Source: Sphingobacterium sp. ML3W (lineage in GTDB: Bacteria; Bacteroidota; Bacteroidia; Sphingobacteriales; Sphingobacteriaceae). Taken from it: 64,000 nucleotides of DNA. How positions within the stretch are numbered: the stretch's first letter is position 1; every line of letters starts with the position of its first letter. Both the position numbers and the translations under genes were made by a program. The stretch is taken from the NCBI RefSeq assembly GCF_000747525.1, contig NZ_CP009278.1:4092001-4156000 (forward strand). Direction: 5' to 3'. Positions 27,154-35,350 of this stretch are shown here, in pieces. Below the pieces are notes generated by a model that saw nothing but the letters and a program-made list of their open reading frames with translations, was not told the DNA's origin and did not search any database.

Positions 27154-29592
27154 TTAAAATGCATATCCCAGAGAAACCATTATATTTCGAGGGGCTCCCG
27201 GAAATGCTCGGGTGTAATCAAAGCCACCCAAAAAATAGTATTTATCGAATACATTATTCATATTCACGGCCATCTTCAATGCGCCGATATGGTAATAAAC
27301 TGCTGCATTCATTGTCGTATAAGATGGCCAATAACCCCATAGCGCATTACCTTCACTATCTTGACCTATCGTATTATCCATCCGGCGACTATCCACATAA
27401 TAAACACCAGTGCCGAAACCTAAACCTTTCAACATATTTTGTGAAAAGACATATTTCAACCAAGCACTAGCCATATTTTTAGGAGCACCCGGTAGTGATT
27501 CTCCCAATTCCGAAGCGATTGACGAAGCTTTTACATCCGTATGGTTGTAGGTATAATTTGCCATAATTTGAAATTCCTTGGTCAACTGCCCTCTTAAATC
27601 CAACTCAATACCTTCTGATAACACTTTTCCAGACTGTCTATACTCAGAAAAACCCGAATTCAGAATTGCACCAGTTGCAATCAACATATTACTACGTTCA
27701 ATATGGAATAAGGAAAGATCCACCTGTAGTTGATTTTTTAAAAAACCCGTTTTGAAACCTGTTTCAAGCTGAAAACTACGCTCAGGTTCAAAAGGTTTAT
27801 CAGCACCATAGTTTTGATATTGGTGAATAAAACTAGCGCCAACAGGAACAAAACCCTGTGAGTAACTAGCGAAATAATTTATCTGTTTATTCAGTTCATA
27901 GGTCAATCCCGCTCGCGGCAACCAAGCATTTTGAGCAGCTTGAGTGCGCTTTTGTCCATCTATCGTCTCCGACACATAATGCTCGTGACGTAAACCCAAT
28001 ATTACTTTTAACTTATCTGCAATCGCCAGCTGATCCTGTATATATATTCCCGTGGTCTTATAAGGACTTAAAAAAGGATATGCTACATTTTCACGCCACA
28101 CGTAAGACGTTAGGTCATGTGTTGTATACATCGGATTATTTAAATCAAATATCAAAGGTACAACCTGCCCGTTAACAGTCTGTTGTCTTGCCTCGCGCAA
28201 TTGATTTTCCTTATCTCCCCTATATTCCGCAAAATCAACACCAGCTACAATATGATGATCTATGATATCCCCCTCACGGTCCCATTTGAGATAACCGACC
28301 ACATTGTCCGTATAATCTTTTCCATGACGATCAAAGAACCGCATATTCATAATCGTATTTTTAGGTGCATCTGCAAAAGTATTTAAAGTCCGATGTTCGT
28401 TGACATCCTCTTCATATACCGATTTCATATAACTTAGGTGCAGACTCAAATTGTCTGCAAGTTTCTGAGATAACCTTCCGCTTAGGGAAAATGTTTTAGA
28501 ATTATAAAAATCAGAAGGCTGACTCAAGGTAAACGAACGCGGTAAGGCATAGAAGTCATTTGCTTTGATACCCATTCCACGATCAAGATAACCATCAAAC
28601 TGACTATAAGCTACATCTACATCCACTTGCGTACCTGTCGCTGGTTTAAATGTAAAAGAAGGTGCTATCATGATACGTTTTTGTCGATTGACATCACGAA
28701 ATGTTTTGGTGTCTTCGTATCCAGCATTGAATCGATATAGAATACGTTTTGCACTATCCAAAGGACCACCCAAATCAAGTGTTGTACGCATCGTCTGAAA
28801 ACTACCTGAGGTAAATCCAATATTTCCTTTAAATGACTCCAAAGGTTTCTTGGTAGTCATGTTGATCGTTCCACCGGGTACGACATCACCAAACAAAGAA
28901 GCCCCCGGCCCTTTCAACACTTCTATGCTTTCCAGATTAAGGGTCAACGGCGTATTGTAATAACTATTACCATAACCATATCCCGAACGCAAACCATTTA
29001 CTAAACGTACGCCGGTCTCATACCCACTTTTAAAACCACGAATGATAACATCATCATAAGAAGAAGCTTCGGTCACACCAGCCAAATCTTGAAATAGAGC
29101 ACCTGTCGTAAATGCTTGCTTATCTTCTATAAACTCATGACTTAACACCGCTACAGATTGTGGTAGATCCTTAAGTTTTCCAGAAAACTTGCCTCCTAAT
29201 TCCAAATTATTAGTCAGGTACGAATTATTACGTCTTCCAGTTATCAACACTTCCTCCAACATACGGTCATTTGGAGTCAATCTGATTTTCAGCCCAGTTT
29301 GCGTATTCCAATTCGTCGTCGTCAGATTTATCTTTTCACTTCCGTAACCAATAGCCGTAACATCCAAGTCCATCGGAAGCAAAACAGCCTGAGGGAAAAC
29401 AAACTTGCCATCCACATCTGAAGTTGTCGCTTGCAACGAATTGCCCAATGATAGGGTTACTCCAGATAAGGGGCGCCCTGATTCATTAAAAATCATACCA
29501 TAAACTGCTGTGCTATTTTGTGCATGAACAGGCATTGAAAAACAAACACTTATTGCCACTGTAAAAACCAACGACTTAAACTTATACTTCAT
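27154..29592 (-). CDS. TonB-dependent siderophore-type receptor, possibly for nickel chelate
   Basis: 812 aa outer-membrane receptor. Signal peptide (about 1-24), CarboxypepD_reg-like domain (about 27-110, GMIFNESGRPLSGVTLSLGN), plug domain (about 130-240, FSGKLKDLPQSVAVLSHEFIEDKQAF ... PGASLFGDVVPGGTINMTTKKP), then a 22-strand-type barrel ending in aromatic Phe (MVSLGYAF). The class usually imports Fe-siderophores. Here it lies between ureABC and a FecCD importer linked to HypAB and a UreE paralogue, so a nickel-chelate substrate is plausible (compare nickel TonB receptors of Helicobacter). The substrate is not proven by sequence. Confidence 0.85.
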   Translation of the reverse strand: MKYKFKSLVFTVAISVCFSMPVHAQNSTAVYGMIFNESGRPLSGVTLSLGNSLQATTSDVDGKFVFPQAVLLPMDLDVTAIGYGSEKINLTTTNWNTQTGLKIRLTPNDRMLEEVLITGRRNNSYLTNNLELGGKFSGKLKDLPQSVAVLSHEFIEDKQAFTTGALFQDLAGVTEASSYDDVIIRGFKSGYETGVRLVNGLRSGYGYGNSYYNTPLTLNLESIEVLKGPGASLFGDVVPGGTINMTTKKPLESFKGNIGFTSGSFQTMRTTLDLGGPLDSAKRILYRFNAGYEDTKTFRDVNRQKRIMIAPSFTFKPATGTQVDVDVAYSQFDGYLDRGMGIKANDFYALPRSFTLSQPSDFYNSKTFSLSGRLSQKLADNLSLHLSYMKSVYEEDVNEHRTLNTFADAPKNTIMNMRFFDRHGKDYTDNVVGYLKWDREGDIIDHHIVAGVDFAEYRGDKENQLREARQQTVNGQVVPLIFDLNNPMYTTHDLTSYVWRENVAYPFLSPYKTTGIYIQDQLAIADKLKVILGLRHEHYVSETIDGQKRTQAAQNAWLPRAGLTYELNKQINYFASYSQGFVPVGASFIHQYQNYGADKPFEPERSFQLETGFKTGFLKNQLQVDLSLFHIERSNMLIATGAILNSGFSEYRQSGKVLSEGIELDLRGQLTKEFQIMANYTYNHTDVKASSIASELGESLPGAPKNMASAWLKYVFSQNMLKGLGFGTGVYYVDSRRMDNTIGQDSEGNALWGYWPSYTTMNAAVYYHIGALKMAVNMNNVFDKYYFLGGFDYTRAFPGAPRNIMVSLGYAF

Positions 29593-29720
29593 TGTAATAT
29601 TTTCTATGTTTTTGAAACTATCATACGCTTATAGCCTTCAGACATACACGACTATTAGTTTCGTTCTTGAGCTCACGAGCTCGGTATATTATTATATTAA
29701 TCTGCGAATACAACATGACC

Positions 29721-30287
29721 TTAAGGCATCAAAAACAGTTCTTTAGACAAGATGTTATCTTGTAATTGATTGATTACCGGAAGTTCACTCACCATCAACT
29801 CCATATGCATCGTTGGAAAACCCGATTCGTCACAATAATCCAGTAAGCGGAATCCCTGCTTTAACCAGAACTCATAAGCACCGGTTAAAAATGGGTGGGT
29901 ATGTAGATAAAGCCGCTCTATCTGCTTTTGCTTGGCAATCTGCATGAGTTGCTCAAACAATAAGCTCCCCAATCCCGTTCTTCGGTAGTCAGGATCAACA
30001 AACAGACGTGCTACTTCCACTGTCTGCTGCACGTCTATATTCAAATGAGGAAATCGGTAATCATATTCCATCATACCAATTACTCCAACCAAAGCGCCTT
30101 CTTCATTTCTAGCCTGTAAAAAAGTACCTGTATGATTATGTAAGAAAACAGCCTCAAAATCTTGTAAATCTTGAGGTATCTTATTTGGGTCCAACATCGG
30201 AAACAATAGCCGCCTAAAGGCTAACACATAGGGCAACACTTCTGCTACATCCAACTCGCTAACGTTATAAATTGAAATATTTTCCAT
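29721..30287 (-). CDS. GNAT family N-acetyltransferase
   Basis: 188 aa. The acetyl-CoA binding motif A is clear: VARLFVDPDYRRTGLGSLLFEQLM (R/Q-x-x-G-x-G/A), followed by a typical YLHTHPFLTGAYEFWLKQGF. Substrate unknown. Its start shares one base with the stop of the ABC ATPase (ATGA-like), so it belongs to the metal-uptake operon; it could modify or detoxify a chelator. Confidence 0.85.
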   Translation of the reverse strand: MENISIYNVSELDVAEVLPYVLAFRRLLFPMLDPNKIPQDLQDFEAVFLHNHTGTFLQARNEEGALVGVIGMMEYDYRFPHLNIDVQQTVEVARLFVDPDYRRTGLGSLLFEQLMQIAKQKQIERLYLHTHPFLTGAYEFWLKQGFRLLDYCDESGFPTMHMELMVSELPVINQLQDNILSKELFLMP

Positions 30288-31066
30288 TAATGATTTTCAT
30301 TAAGCTTTGGAACAAACATCCATTTGCCCTGATTTTCCAAACTCAACAAGGACAATTCATAAGTTTCTTCCAACAGATTCTTCACTTCTTCCTGTTCCAT
30401 TCCATTGATATCGAACAAGCTATTATCACGCATCAAATAAAATTGATCTCCAAACATAAAAGCCAGATTAGGGTCATGCATCACACATAAAACTGTTGTT
30501 CCTTCATTGACCAATTCTTTAGCCGTCCGCAATACTGCCATTTGATAATTGAGATCCAGGTGATTTGTCGGCTCATCGAGCATCAATATATCCGGTTCTT
30601 GTACCAAGACCCGACATAATAGAATCAACTGTCTTTCACCACCAGACAATTCGGTATAAGGTTTGTTTTTCAAATGCTCCAGACTAAACTTCTTCAATAT
30701 GGCATCAACCGCTTCATAATCCTCAATACTCGGTGAAAAACGTGAAAAAGAAGCGCGACCAGTCAATACGACATCCGACACTTTAAAAGGAAAGGTCGTT
30801 TGATGAAACTGATTTAAAAAACCCAAACGCAATTGAACTCTGTTGCCTACTTTAATTTTTTTCCGATCCACATTACCGATCAAAACCTGACCCTCATAAC
30901 GTTTCTCCAAGCCAGCAATCACATTGAATAGGGTTGATTTTCCACTACCGTTACGTCCCAAAATGATGGACAACTTTCCTTTCGGAAAACGCACATTCAC
31001 ATCACGCAGTACAGGTTCATCACCATAGGAAAAAGATAATTGTTGTATAGCAATCGAAGTATTCAT
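30287..31066 (-). CDS. FecE/BtuD-type ABC transporter ATP-binding protein
   Basis: 259 aa ATPase of a metal-chelate importer. Walker A GRNGSGKSTLF, Q-loop (LRLGFLNQ), signature LSGGERQL, Walker B ILMLDEPTNHLD and the H-loop HD. Partner of the FecCD permease 99 bp upstream and the lipoprotein binding protein. Together they resemble the iron-siderophore/cobalamin class, which in some bacteria (NiuBDE of Helicobacter) carries nickel. Confidence 0.92.
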   Translation of the reverse strand: MNTSIAIQQLSFSYGDEPVLRDVNVRFPKGKLSIILGRNGSGKSTLFNVIAGLEKRYEGQVLIGNVDRKKIKVGNRVQLRLGFLNQFHQTTFPFKVSDVVLTGRASFSRFSPSIEDYEAVDAILKKFSLEHLKNKPYTELSGGERQLILLCRVLVQEPDILMLDEPTNHLDLNYQMAVLRTAKELVNEGTTVLCVMHDPNLAFMFGDQFYLMRDNSLFDINGMEQEEVKNLLEETYELSLLSLENQGKWMFVPKLNENH

Positions 31067-31165
31067 CTAATCAGTTAATTATGAGCATTCCAGCTCCGTT
31101 TGTTTTAAATTTTATCAAGGTCTTTTTGGCAACCTTTCGATCTAATTGAGCATTGTGCAATTAAA

Positions 31166-32173
31166 TCATGAATTCCAATTCATCGCGTTGCGACGCATCA
31201 AGTAAATAAATAAAGGCGCTCCGATAATCATAGTAAATACCCCAATTGGAATTTCAAATGGCATGACCGCTCGTGAAAAATCATCAATTAAGAGTAGAAA
31301 GGTTCCTCCGATGCTGATGTTGGCCCATACTGAAATATTGTTATTAGGACCAAAGATCATACGACTGATATGTGGTACAATTAATCCAAATAGACTGATT
31401 ACCCCTACAGCTGCCACCGAAGCTGCTGTAATCATGGTAGCAACAGCAATTAGCACCAGTTTAATAATTTTTGGATTGACTCCAACAGCAAGTGCTTCCT
31501 GATCACCCAGAGACAATAGATTCAATTTCCAACGGTACAACACAATCACAAATAGGCCTATTGCAATAGGCCCTATGGCAGTATATACCTTAGACCAAGA
31601 AGCCGTATGTAAATTACCCATGGTCCACTGTATAATAGCCTGCAATTTATAAGGATCACTCATATATTGCAGCAAAGTCAATAAGGCCGTAAATACCCCC
31701 GATATCACCATACCGGCCAACACCATCCCTACAATAGAAGTTCTAACCCCCGAATACGAGACCAAATAGGTCAGCCCCACTGCACACACACCAAAAATAA
31801 AAGCAGAAAGATTAACCGACATGATTGGAAACAACATAGCTAAGGCTGCACCAAAAGCAGACCCTGAAGAAATCCCGAGTGTAAAGGGATCGACAATAGG
31901 ATTTCTAAAGATAGATTGAAGCACCCCACCTGAAGATGCCAAAGCAGCACCAACCAGAAATGTCAACAACACCCGAGGCAGTCTTACTTGCCATAAAATA
32001 GTACTCAAACTACCATCTTGAAGGGTCGGATCCTGTAAAAACCCCAGCTGTATCGCCATTCTTTGAAACAATTCGATTACGCTTATATTTTGGGTAGAGC
32101 CGATAGTAAGCGATAGCACAAAAAGAAGAACAGGCACAATGACCAACAGGACAATGATTTTCAACCTTCCCAT
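31166..32173 (-). CDS. FecCD-type ABC transporter permease
   Basis: 335 aa inner-membrane permease with about ten segments. FecCD signatures: ILWQVRLPRVLLTFLVGAALASSGGVLQSIFRNPIVDPFTLGISSGSAFGA and SLFGLIVPHISRMIFG, the latter being the ATPase-contact loop. Two bp downstream of the binding-protein gene. Nickel, cobalt, haem or ferric chelates are all possible substrates; nickel is favoured by context. Confidence 0.92.
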   Translation of the reverse strand: MGRLKIIVLLVIVPVLLFVLSLTIGSTQNISVIELFQRMAIQLGFLQDPTLQDGSLSTILWQVRLPRVLLTFLVGAALASSGGVLQSIFRNPIVDPFTLGISSGSAFGAALAMLFPIMSVNLSAFIFGVCAVGLTYLVSYSGVRTSIVGMVLAGMVISGVFTALLTLLQYMSDPYKLQAIIQWTMGNLHTASWSKVYTAIGPIAIGLFVIVLYRWKLNLLSLGDQEALAVGVNPKIIKLVLIAVATMITAASVAAVGVISLFGLIVPHISRMIFGPNNNISVWANISIGGTFLLLIDDFSRAVMPFEIPIGVFTMIIGAPLFIYLMRRNAMNWNS

Positions 32174-32175
32174 AA

Positions 32176-33177
32176 TTATAGCAATCCTTCTTTACCGTAC
32201 ATGATTTCAAAAGCCTCTTCTGTCTCTTGATTTAACTGCTCCTCAGTATAAACTGGAAAACACCAATGTCTCACCTGTTTTGCAAACAATAGAAATTTAA
32301 CGGTATGCGGATCAAATGGAAATGAAGGCGACATCACATATACCTGTTTATTTTTCACAGCAGGAAGATCAGCCAATTCTTTCAAGTCATATACATCAGA
32401 CAATTTGGAGTTCCACAATATAATGAGATCCGGATTCCATTTGTACATCGTTTCCGCACTGATGTTTGGCGCTTCCATAGACAAAGGGCATGCATTTTCA
32501 GCTCCTGATAAACGAATGGCCATATCAATCAGACTTCCTTTGCCAGAAGTAGACATCACACGACCTTTAGACCAAGCGTAGTAAACAGACTTAGCATCGT
32601 CTATCTCAGGCACGCGCATGCGTTCTACTTCAGCTTCCACGTAGGTCACGATTTCCTGTGCACGTTCTTTTTTTCCTACTAATATCCCCATTCCGAGCAA
32701 TTCTGCCAAAATACGCTCATCATCCGCAGAGGAGCAGCTGTAAACCGGAATACCCAAATCTTCCAACTGCTGTATATTATCTTGATCTGTATTGAAAGTA
32801 ATTACCAAATCAGGTTGCAATGCTACTATGCTCTCTACATTATTAGACTGACCACCATAAGTGGGCGTCGCTATGGTCTTTTCAGCTATCCTTTTATCAA
32901 GTTTTGACAAAAAAGCATAAGTATCTTCCATTTGATATACCTGTTGAGGAATCCCCACGATACAATCACCGGCCTGCAACATGTACAATTCGTCCAACAG
33001 CGAAGGAAATAGCACCACCACCCTTTTAGCTTCCTGCGGGAGACTAATGACCTTTCCACGACTATCAATAGCGCTGAAAGATTGTAAAAGCTCCTTGTTA
33101 CTAGCATGGTTACAAGCTTGCAAAACACCTATAAAAAACAAAGCTGCTACCCCAAATAATTTATGATTTACTTTCAT
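32176..33177 (-). CDS. ABC transporter substrate-binding lipoprotein (BtuF/FepB class)
   Basis: 333 aa. Lipobox LQAC (Cys22). Two lobes joined by a long helix, class III binding protein pattern: KRVVVLFPSLLDELYMLQAGDCIVGIP ... VESIVALQPDLVITF ... VYSCSSADDERILAEL ... SAETMYKWNPDLIILWNS. It overlaps the UreE-like gene by 17 bp. Presumed periplasmic receptor of the metal importer; the segment VESIVALQPDLVI is shared with cobalamin and iron families, so the substrate cannot be read directly. Confidence 0.88.
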   Translation of the reverse strand: MKVNHKLFGVAALFFIGVLQACNHASNKELLQSFSAIDSRGKVISLPQEAKRVVVLFPSLLDELYMLQAGDCIVGIPQQVYQMEDTYAFLSKLDKRIAEKTIATPTYGGQSNNVESIVALQPDLVITFNTDQDNIQQLEDLGIPVYSCSSADDERILAELLGMGILVGKKERAQEIVTYVEAEVERMRVPEIDDAKSVYYAWSKGRVMSTSGKGSLIDMAIRLSGAENACPLSMEAPNISAETMYKWNPDLIILWNSKLSDVYDLKELADLPAVKNKQVYVMSPSFPFDPHTVKFLLFAKQVRHWCFPVYTEEQLNQETEEAFEIMYGKEGLL

Positions 33178-33643
33178 TCCTTAAATTTTTAATAAGCTGA
33201 CGCACAAGATTTTCCGACAGCAGTGTTTCCTCCTCCAGTTGGACCTGTGATTGGAATTTTGCGAACAACTGTTCATACAATCGTCCATCATATGGCACCC
33301 GATAGGTATCTTTATTGATACCAAAAAATAAAGGCAAATGCCTATTACCGATATAATAACAGAAGTCTGCAGCCTGTACTAAATCAATCGGTTCAAAGCA
33401 GATGGTCAAAGTTGGCTTGATTGTGATCGTAGCCATCAATTGGCCAGCATGGAATAACCCATCCCCCGAACGCCACTCTTTACCACGCTCCAATTGCAGA
33501 AGTATGGTTTGTCCTGCAGTCGTCACTCTGGTCAATTTTCTTTTATGCACTTCAAACCATTCCAGTTGAAGTTGTGCCATCACTACATCAGTAAAATCCT
33601 CCCTTGGCACCACTGCATCAATTTCTACAGGCTGTACTTCCAT
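33161..33643 (-). CDS. Second UreE-like nickel chaperone
   Basis: 160 aa. Divergent UreE: about residues 5-80 match the N-terminal UreE fold (EWFEVHKRKLTRVTTAGQTILLQLERGKEWRSGDGLFH). The C-terminal domain has CFEPIDLVQAADFCYYIGNRHLPLFF, directly comparable to CIGTVDYLKIAFVSYEIGNKHLPLF in ureE at 23416. The conserved His in G-N-R-H-L-P is kept, with no His-rich tail. It sits between hypB and the metal importer, not in the ure operon, so it may pass nickel from the importer to HypAB or urease. That role is inferred. Confidence 0.82.
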   Translation of the reverse strand: MEVQPVEIDAVVPREDFTDVVMAQLQLEWFEVHKRKLTRVTTAGQTILLQLERGKEWRSGDGLFHAGQLMATITIKPTLTICFEPIDLVQAADFCYYIGNRHLPLFFGINKDTYRVPYDGRLYEQLFAKFQSQVQLEEETLLSENLVRQLIKNLRNESKS

Positions 33644-33648
33644 ATCAC

Positions 33649-34377
33649 TTATTTAACCTCAGCTTGAAGTCTCGCTTCTTTTTTTTGTTTCACTTTATCT
33701 TTTAACCAGTTGCACCACTCATCGATACCTTCGCCATTAGTCGTACTTATTGTCATAATTTCGATATTTGGATTTACCTCACGTGCATCTTTGGTTACTG
33801 CCTCTACAGTAAACGGTACATAAGGAAGCAAGTCAGATTTTGATACCAACATCAATTCACTCGTCAAAAACATACGTGGATATTTTTTAGGCTTATCGTC
33901 CCCTTCTGTCGTTGCCAATAAAGTCACACGGTAATCTTCACCGAGATCAAAAGCTGAAGGGCAGAGCAGATTACCTACATTTTCAATAAACAACAGATCG
34001 GTACCGGTTAAATCAATGTGATCTAGGGCTTGCAAAATCATCTGTGCTTCGATGTGACATACACCACCGGTCACGATTTGCAAGGCATTGATACCCACTT
34101 CACGCATTCTGATTGCATCACGTTCTGTTTCGGGGTCGCCCACTAAAACCGAAATATGAATATCACCCGCAAGTCGCTTACCTGTTTCTTGCATTAAAGT
34201 TGTCTTCCCAGACCCTGGTGAGGAGCAAACGTTGATAATGCAAACATCCTTCAGTCGCTCGCGGATTGCATTGGCCACATAATCATTGGCTTTTAATAAA
34301 TGTAAGGTTGTATTATCGCACTGTACCGAACCCACGCGGTTTCCAGCACTTTTTGGATTAGATGTGTTAGTAGACAT
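33649..34377 (-). CDS. hypB: Nickel metallochaperone GTPase HypB
   Basis: 242 aa SIMIBI GTPase for nickel insertion. P-loop CSSPGSGKTTLM, GDPETERDAIRMREVG, metal-site Cys-His in GGVCHIEAQMI, third ligand Cys in NLLCPSAFDLGE, then TEGDDKPKKYPRMF and base-specificity SKSDLLPYV. All functional residues intact; no His-rich N-terminal store. No hydrogenase or other hyp genes are present, so it probably assists urease as in Helicobacter pylori. Gaps of 1-5 bp to its neighbours. Confidence 0.95.
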   Translation of the reverse strand: MSTNTSNPKSAGNRVGSVQCDNTTLHLLKANDYVANAIRERLKDVCIINVCSSPGSGKTTLMQETGKRLAGDIHISVLVGDPETERDAIRMREVGINALQIVTGGVCHIEAQMILQALDHIDLTGTDLLFIENVGNLLCPSAFDLGEDYRVTLLATTEGDDKPKKYPRMFLTSELMLVSKSDLLPYVPFTVEAVTKDAREVNPNIEIMTISTTNGEGIDEWCNWLKDKVKQKKEARLQAEVK

Positions 34378-34378
34378 A

Positions 34379-34726
34379 TTATTGTTTTTGTTTAAAAATT
34401 ACTTTTGAAATATACAATTCGTTCCCTTGAACGATTGTTGACGAAGGCTGCCCACAAGGGCATACAAACCGATGGTATAAAACCGGAAAATCTTTATCAC
34501 AAGACTCACAATGAGCTATTATCTCATTGACGAGAACCTCCAGCTCCATTTCCGCATAGGAATTGTTATCGGCTATGAACGCATCAAAAGCGTTCTGGAT
34601 CAAAACAGGTTGTACATTTGAAAGTAGCCCTGCAGTGACTTGAATCTTTTGGATATCTTCCACTTTAGACCCATAATGGCCCTCCAATGTATCGAAGATA
34701 TCCTTGACAATACTAAGCTCATGCAT
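34379..34726 (-). CDS. hypA: Nickel metallochaperone HypA
   Basis: 115 aa. The start is set at the ATG at 34726 because the product must begin Met-His-Glu: His2 binds nickel and the family opening MHELSI follows exactly. A further upstream in-frame start would bury this motif. Zinc site: CESC and then C-P-C rather than the usual C-P-x-C, i.e. one residue shorter at the second knuckle. Otherwise normal (VTAGLLSNVQPVLIQNAFD, GNELYISKVIF). Starts the hypA-hypB-ureE2-importer run. Confidence 0.92.
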   Translation of the reverse strand: MHELSIVKDIFDTLEGHYGSKVEDIQKIQVTAGLLSNVQPVLIQNAFDAFIADNNSYAEMELEVLVNEIIAHCESCDKDFPVLYHRFVCPCGQPSSTIVQGNELYISKVIFKQKQ

Positions 34727-34825
34727 AATAGTATATAATCTAAGAAATATGAAAAAGTTTTGTGACAGTAGCAATCAATCGAACATCGACCCTACTTTAC
34801 GTATAGAATATATTTGGCCGGCAGG

Positions 34826-35215
34826 CTAAAAAGGAATCTTTATCTGTTCAAAAAGCAGAAATTTGTCCGTTTCGACAGGCAGATAATGGAGAAATCTGTA
34901 ATCGTCCTCAAAAAGGTTTTCATTGGAATAGAGCAAATTCATGGCCAAATCATATACCACGAGCACTTTATCCAAGTTAAGATCTTTGTCTAGGTCAAAG
35001 TCTAAATCCCAAAAATATGTTTGTTGAAAAGGAGTGCTTTTATTGACCGATAAATGCGAAGTGCAATAGTCCACGTCTTGACCTCCAAGATCAAATATTC
35101 TTTGGAAAGTGGATGAACAAGCAATATCTTGAACACTAACATGAGTTGTTGACCCTAACGATTGAAAGGGAAACAACCAAACTGAAAGCACAAAAATAAC
35201 TAACCTGAACATCAT
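34826..35215 (-). CDS. Small secreted protein leading the nickel operon
   Basis: 129 aa with a signal peptide (about 1-20). The mature part begins GSTTHVSVQD, contains two Cys, and closes with FLLFEQIKIPF. No known domain. Resembles the 131-aa protein at 26643 in size, export, the GST-H start and the terminal F-x-x-IKIP. It lies 99 bp upstream of hypA behind the promoter-like region at 35252, so it appears to be the first gene of the nickel operon. Confidence 0.65.
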   Translation of the reverse strand: MMFRLVIFVLSVWLFPFQSLGSTTHVSVQDIACSSTFQRIFDLGGQDVDYCTSHLSVNKSTPFQQTYFWDLDFDLDKDLNLDKVLVVYDLAMNLLYSNENLFEDDYRFLHYLPVETDKFLLFEQIKIPF

Positions 35216-35251
35216 TTATAACAAATTATTAACTTGCTGTTTTTAACCTAA

Positions 35252-35299
35252 CAAAGTTAATACGAATAGTAGCAATTAGACTAGCACAAATCAGGAATT
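35252..35299 (-). promoter_or_regulatory. Promoter region with shared 18-bp element (nickel side)
   Basis: -7-like TAACTTTG on the minus strand (35252-35259). About 22 bp upstream is TAGCACAAATCnnGAATT in plus-strand orientation (35282-35299), matching the element at 27088-27105 at all 16 specified positions. Confidence 0.5.
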
Positions 35300-35350
35300 T
35301 CGTTTCACTAAATAGGATAAACTGCTCGTATAAATGATAATCGTACTTAA

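Noticed and set aside
29650..29690. Duplicated GAGCTC near the TonB receptor as a metal-regulator site
   Set aside because: Only two 6-bp palindromes two bases apart, not found at other operon starts in the window.
34379..34774. Longer HypA frame starting upstream
   Set aside because: It would add residues before Met-His-Glu, whose free N-terminus and His2 bind nickel.
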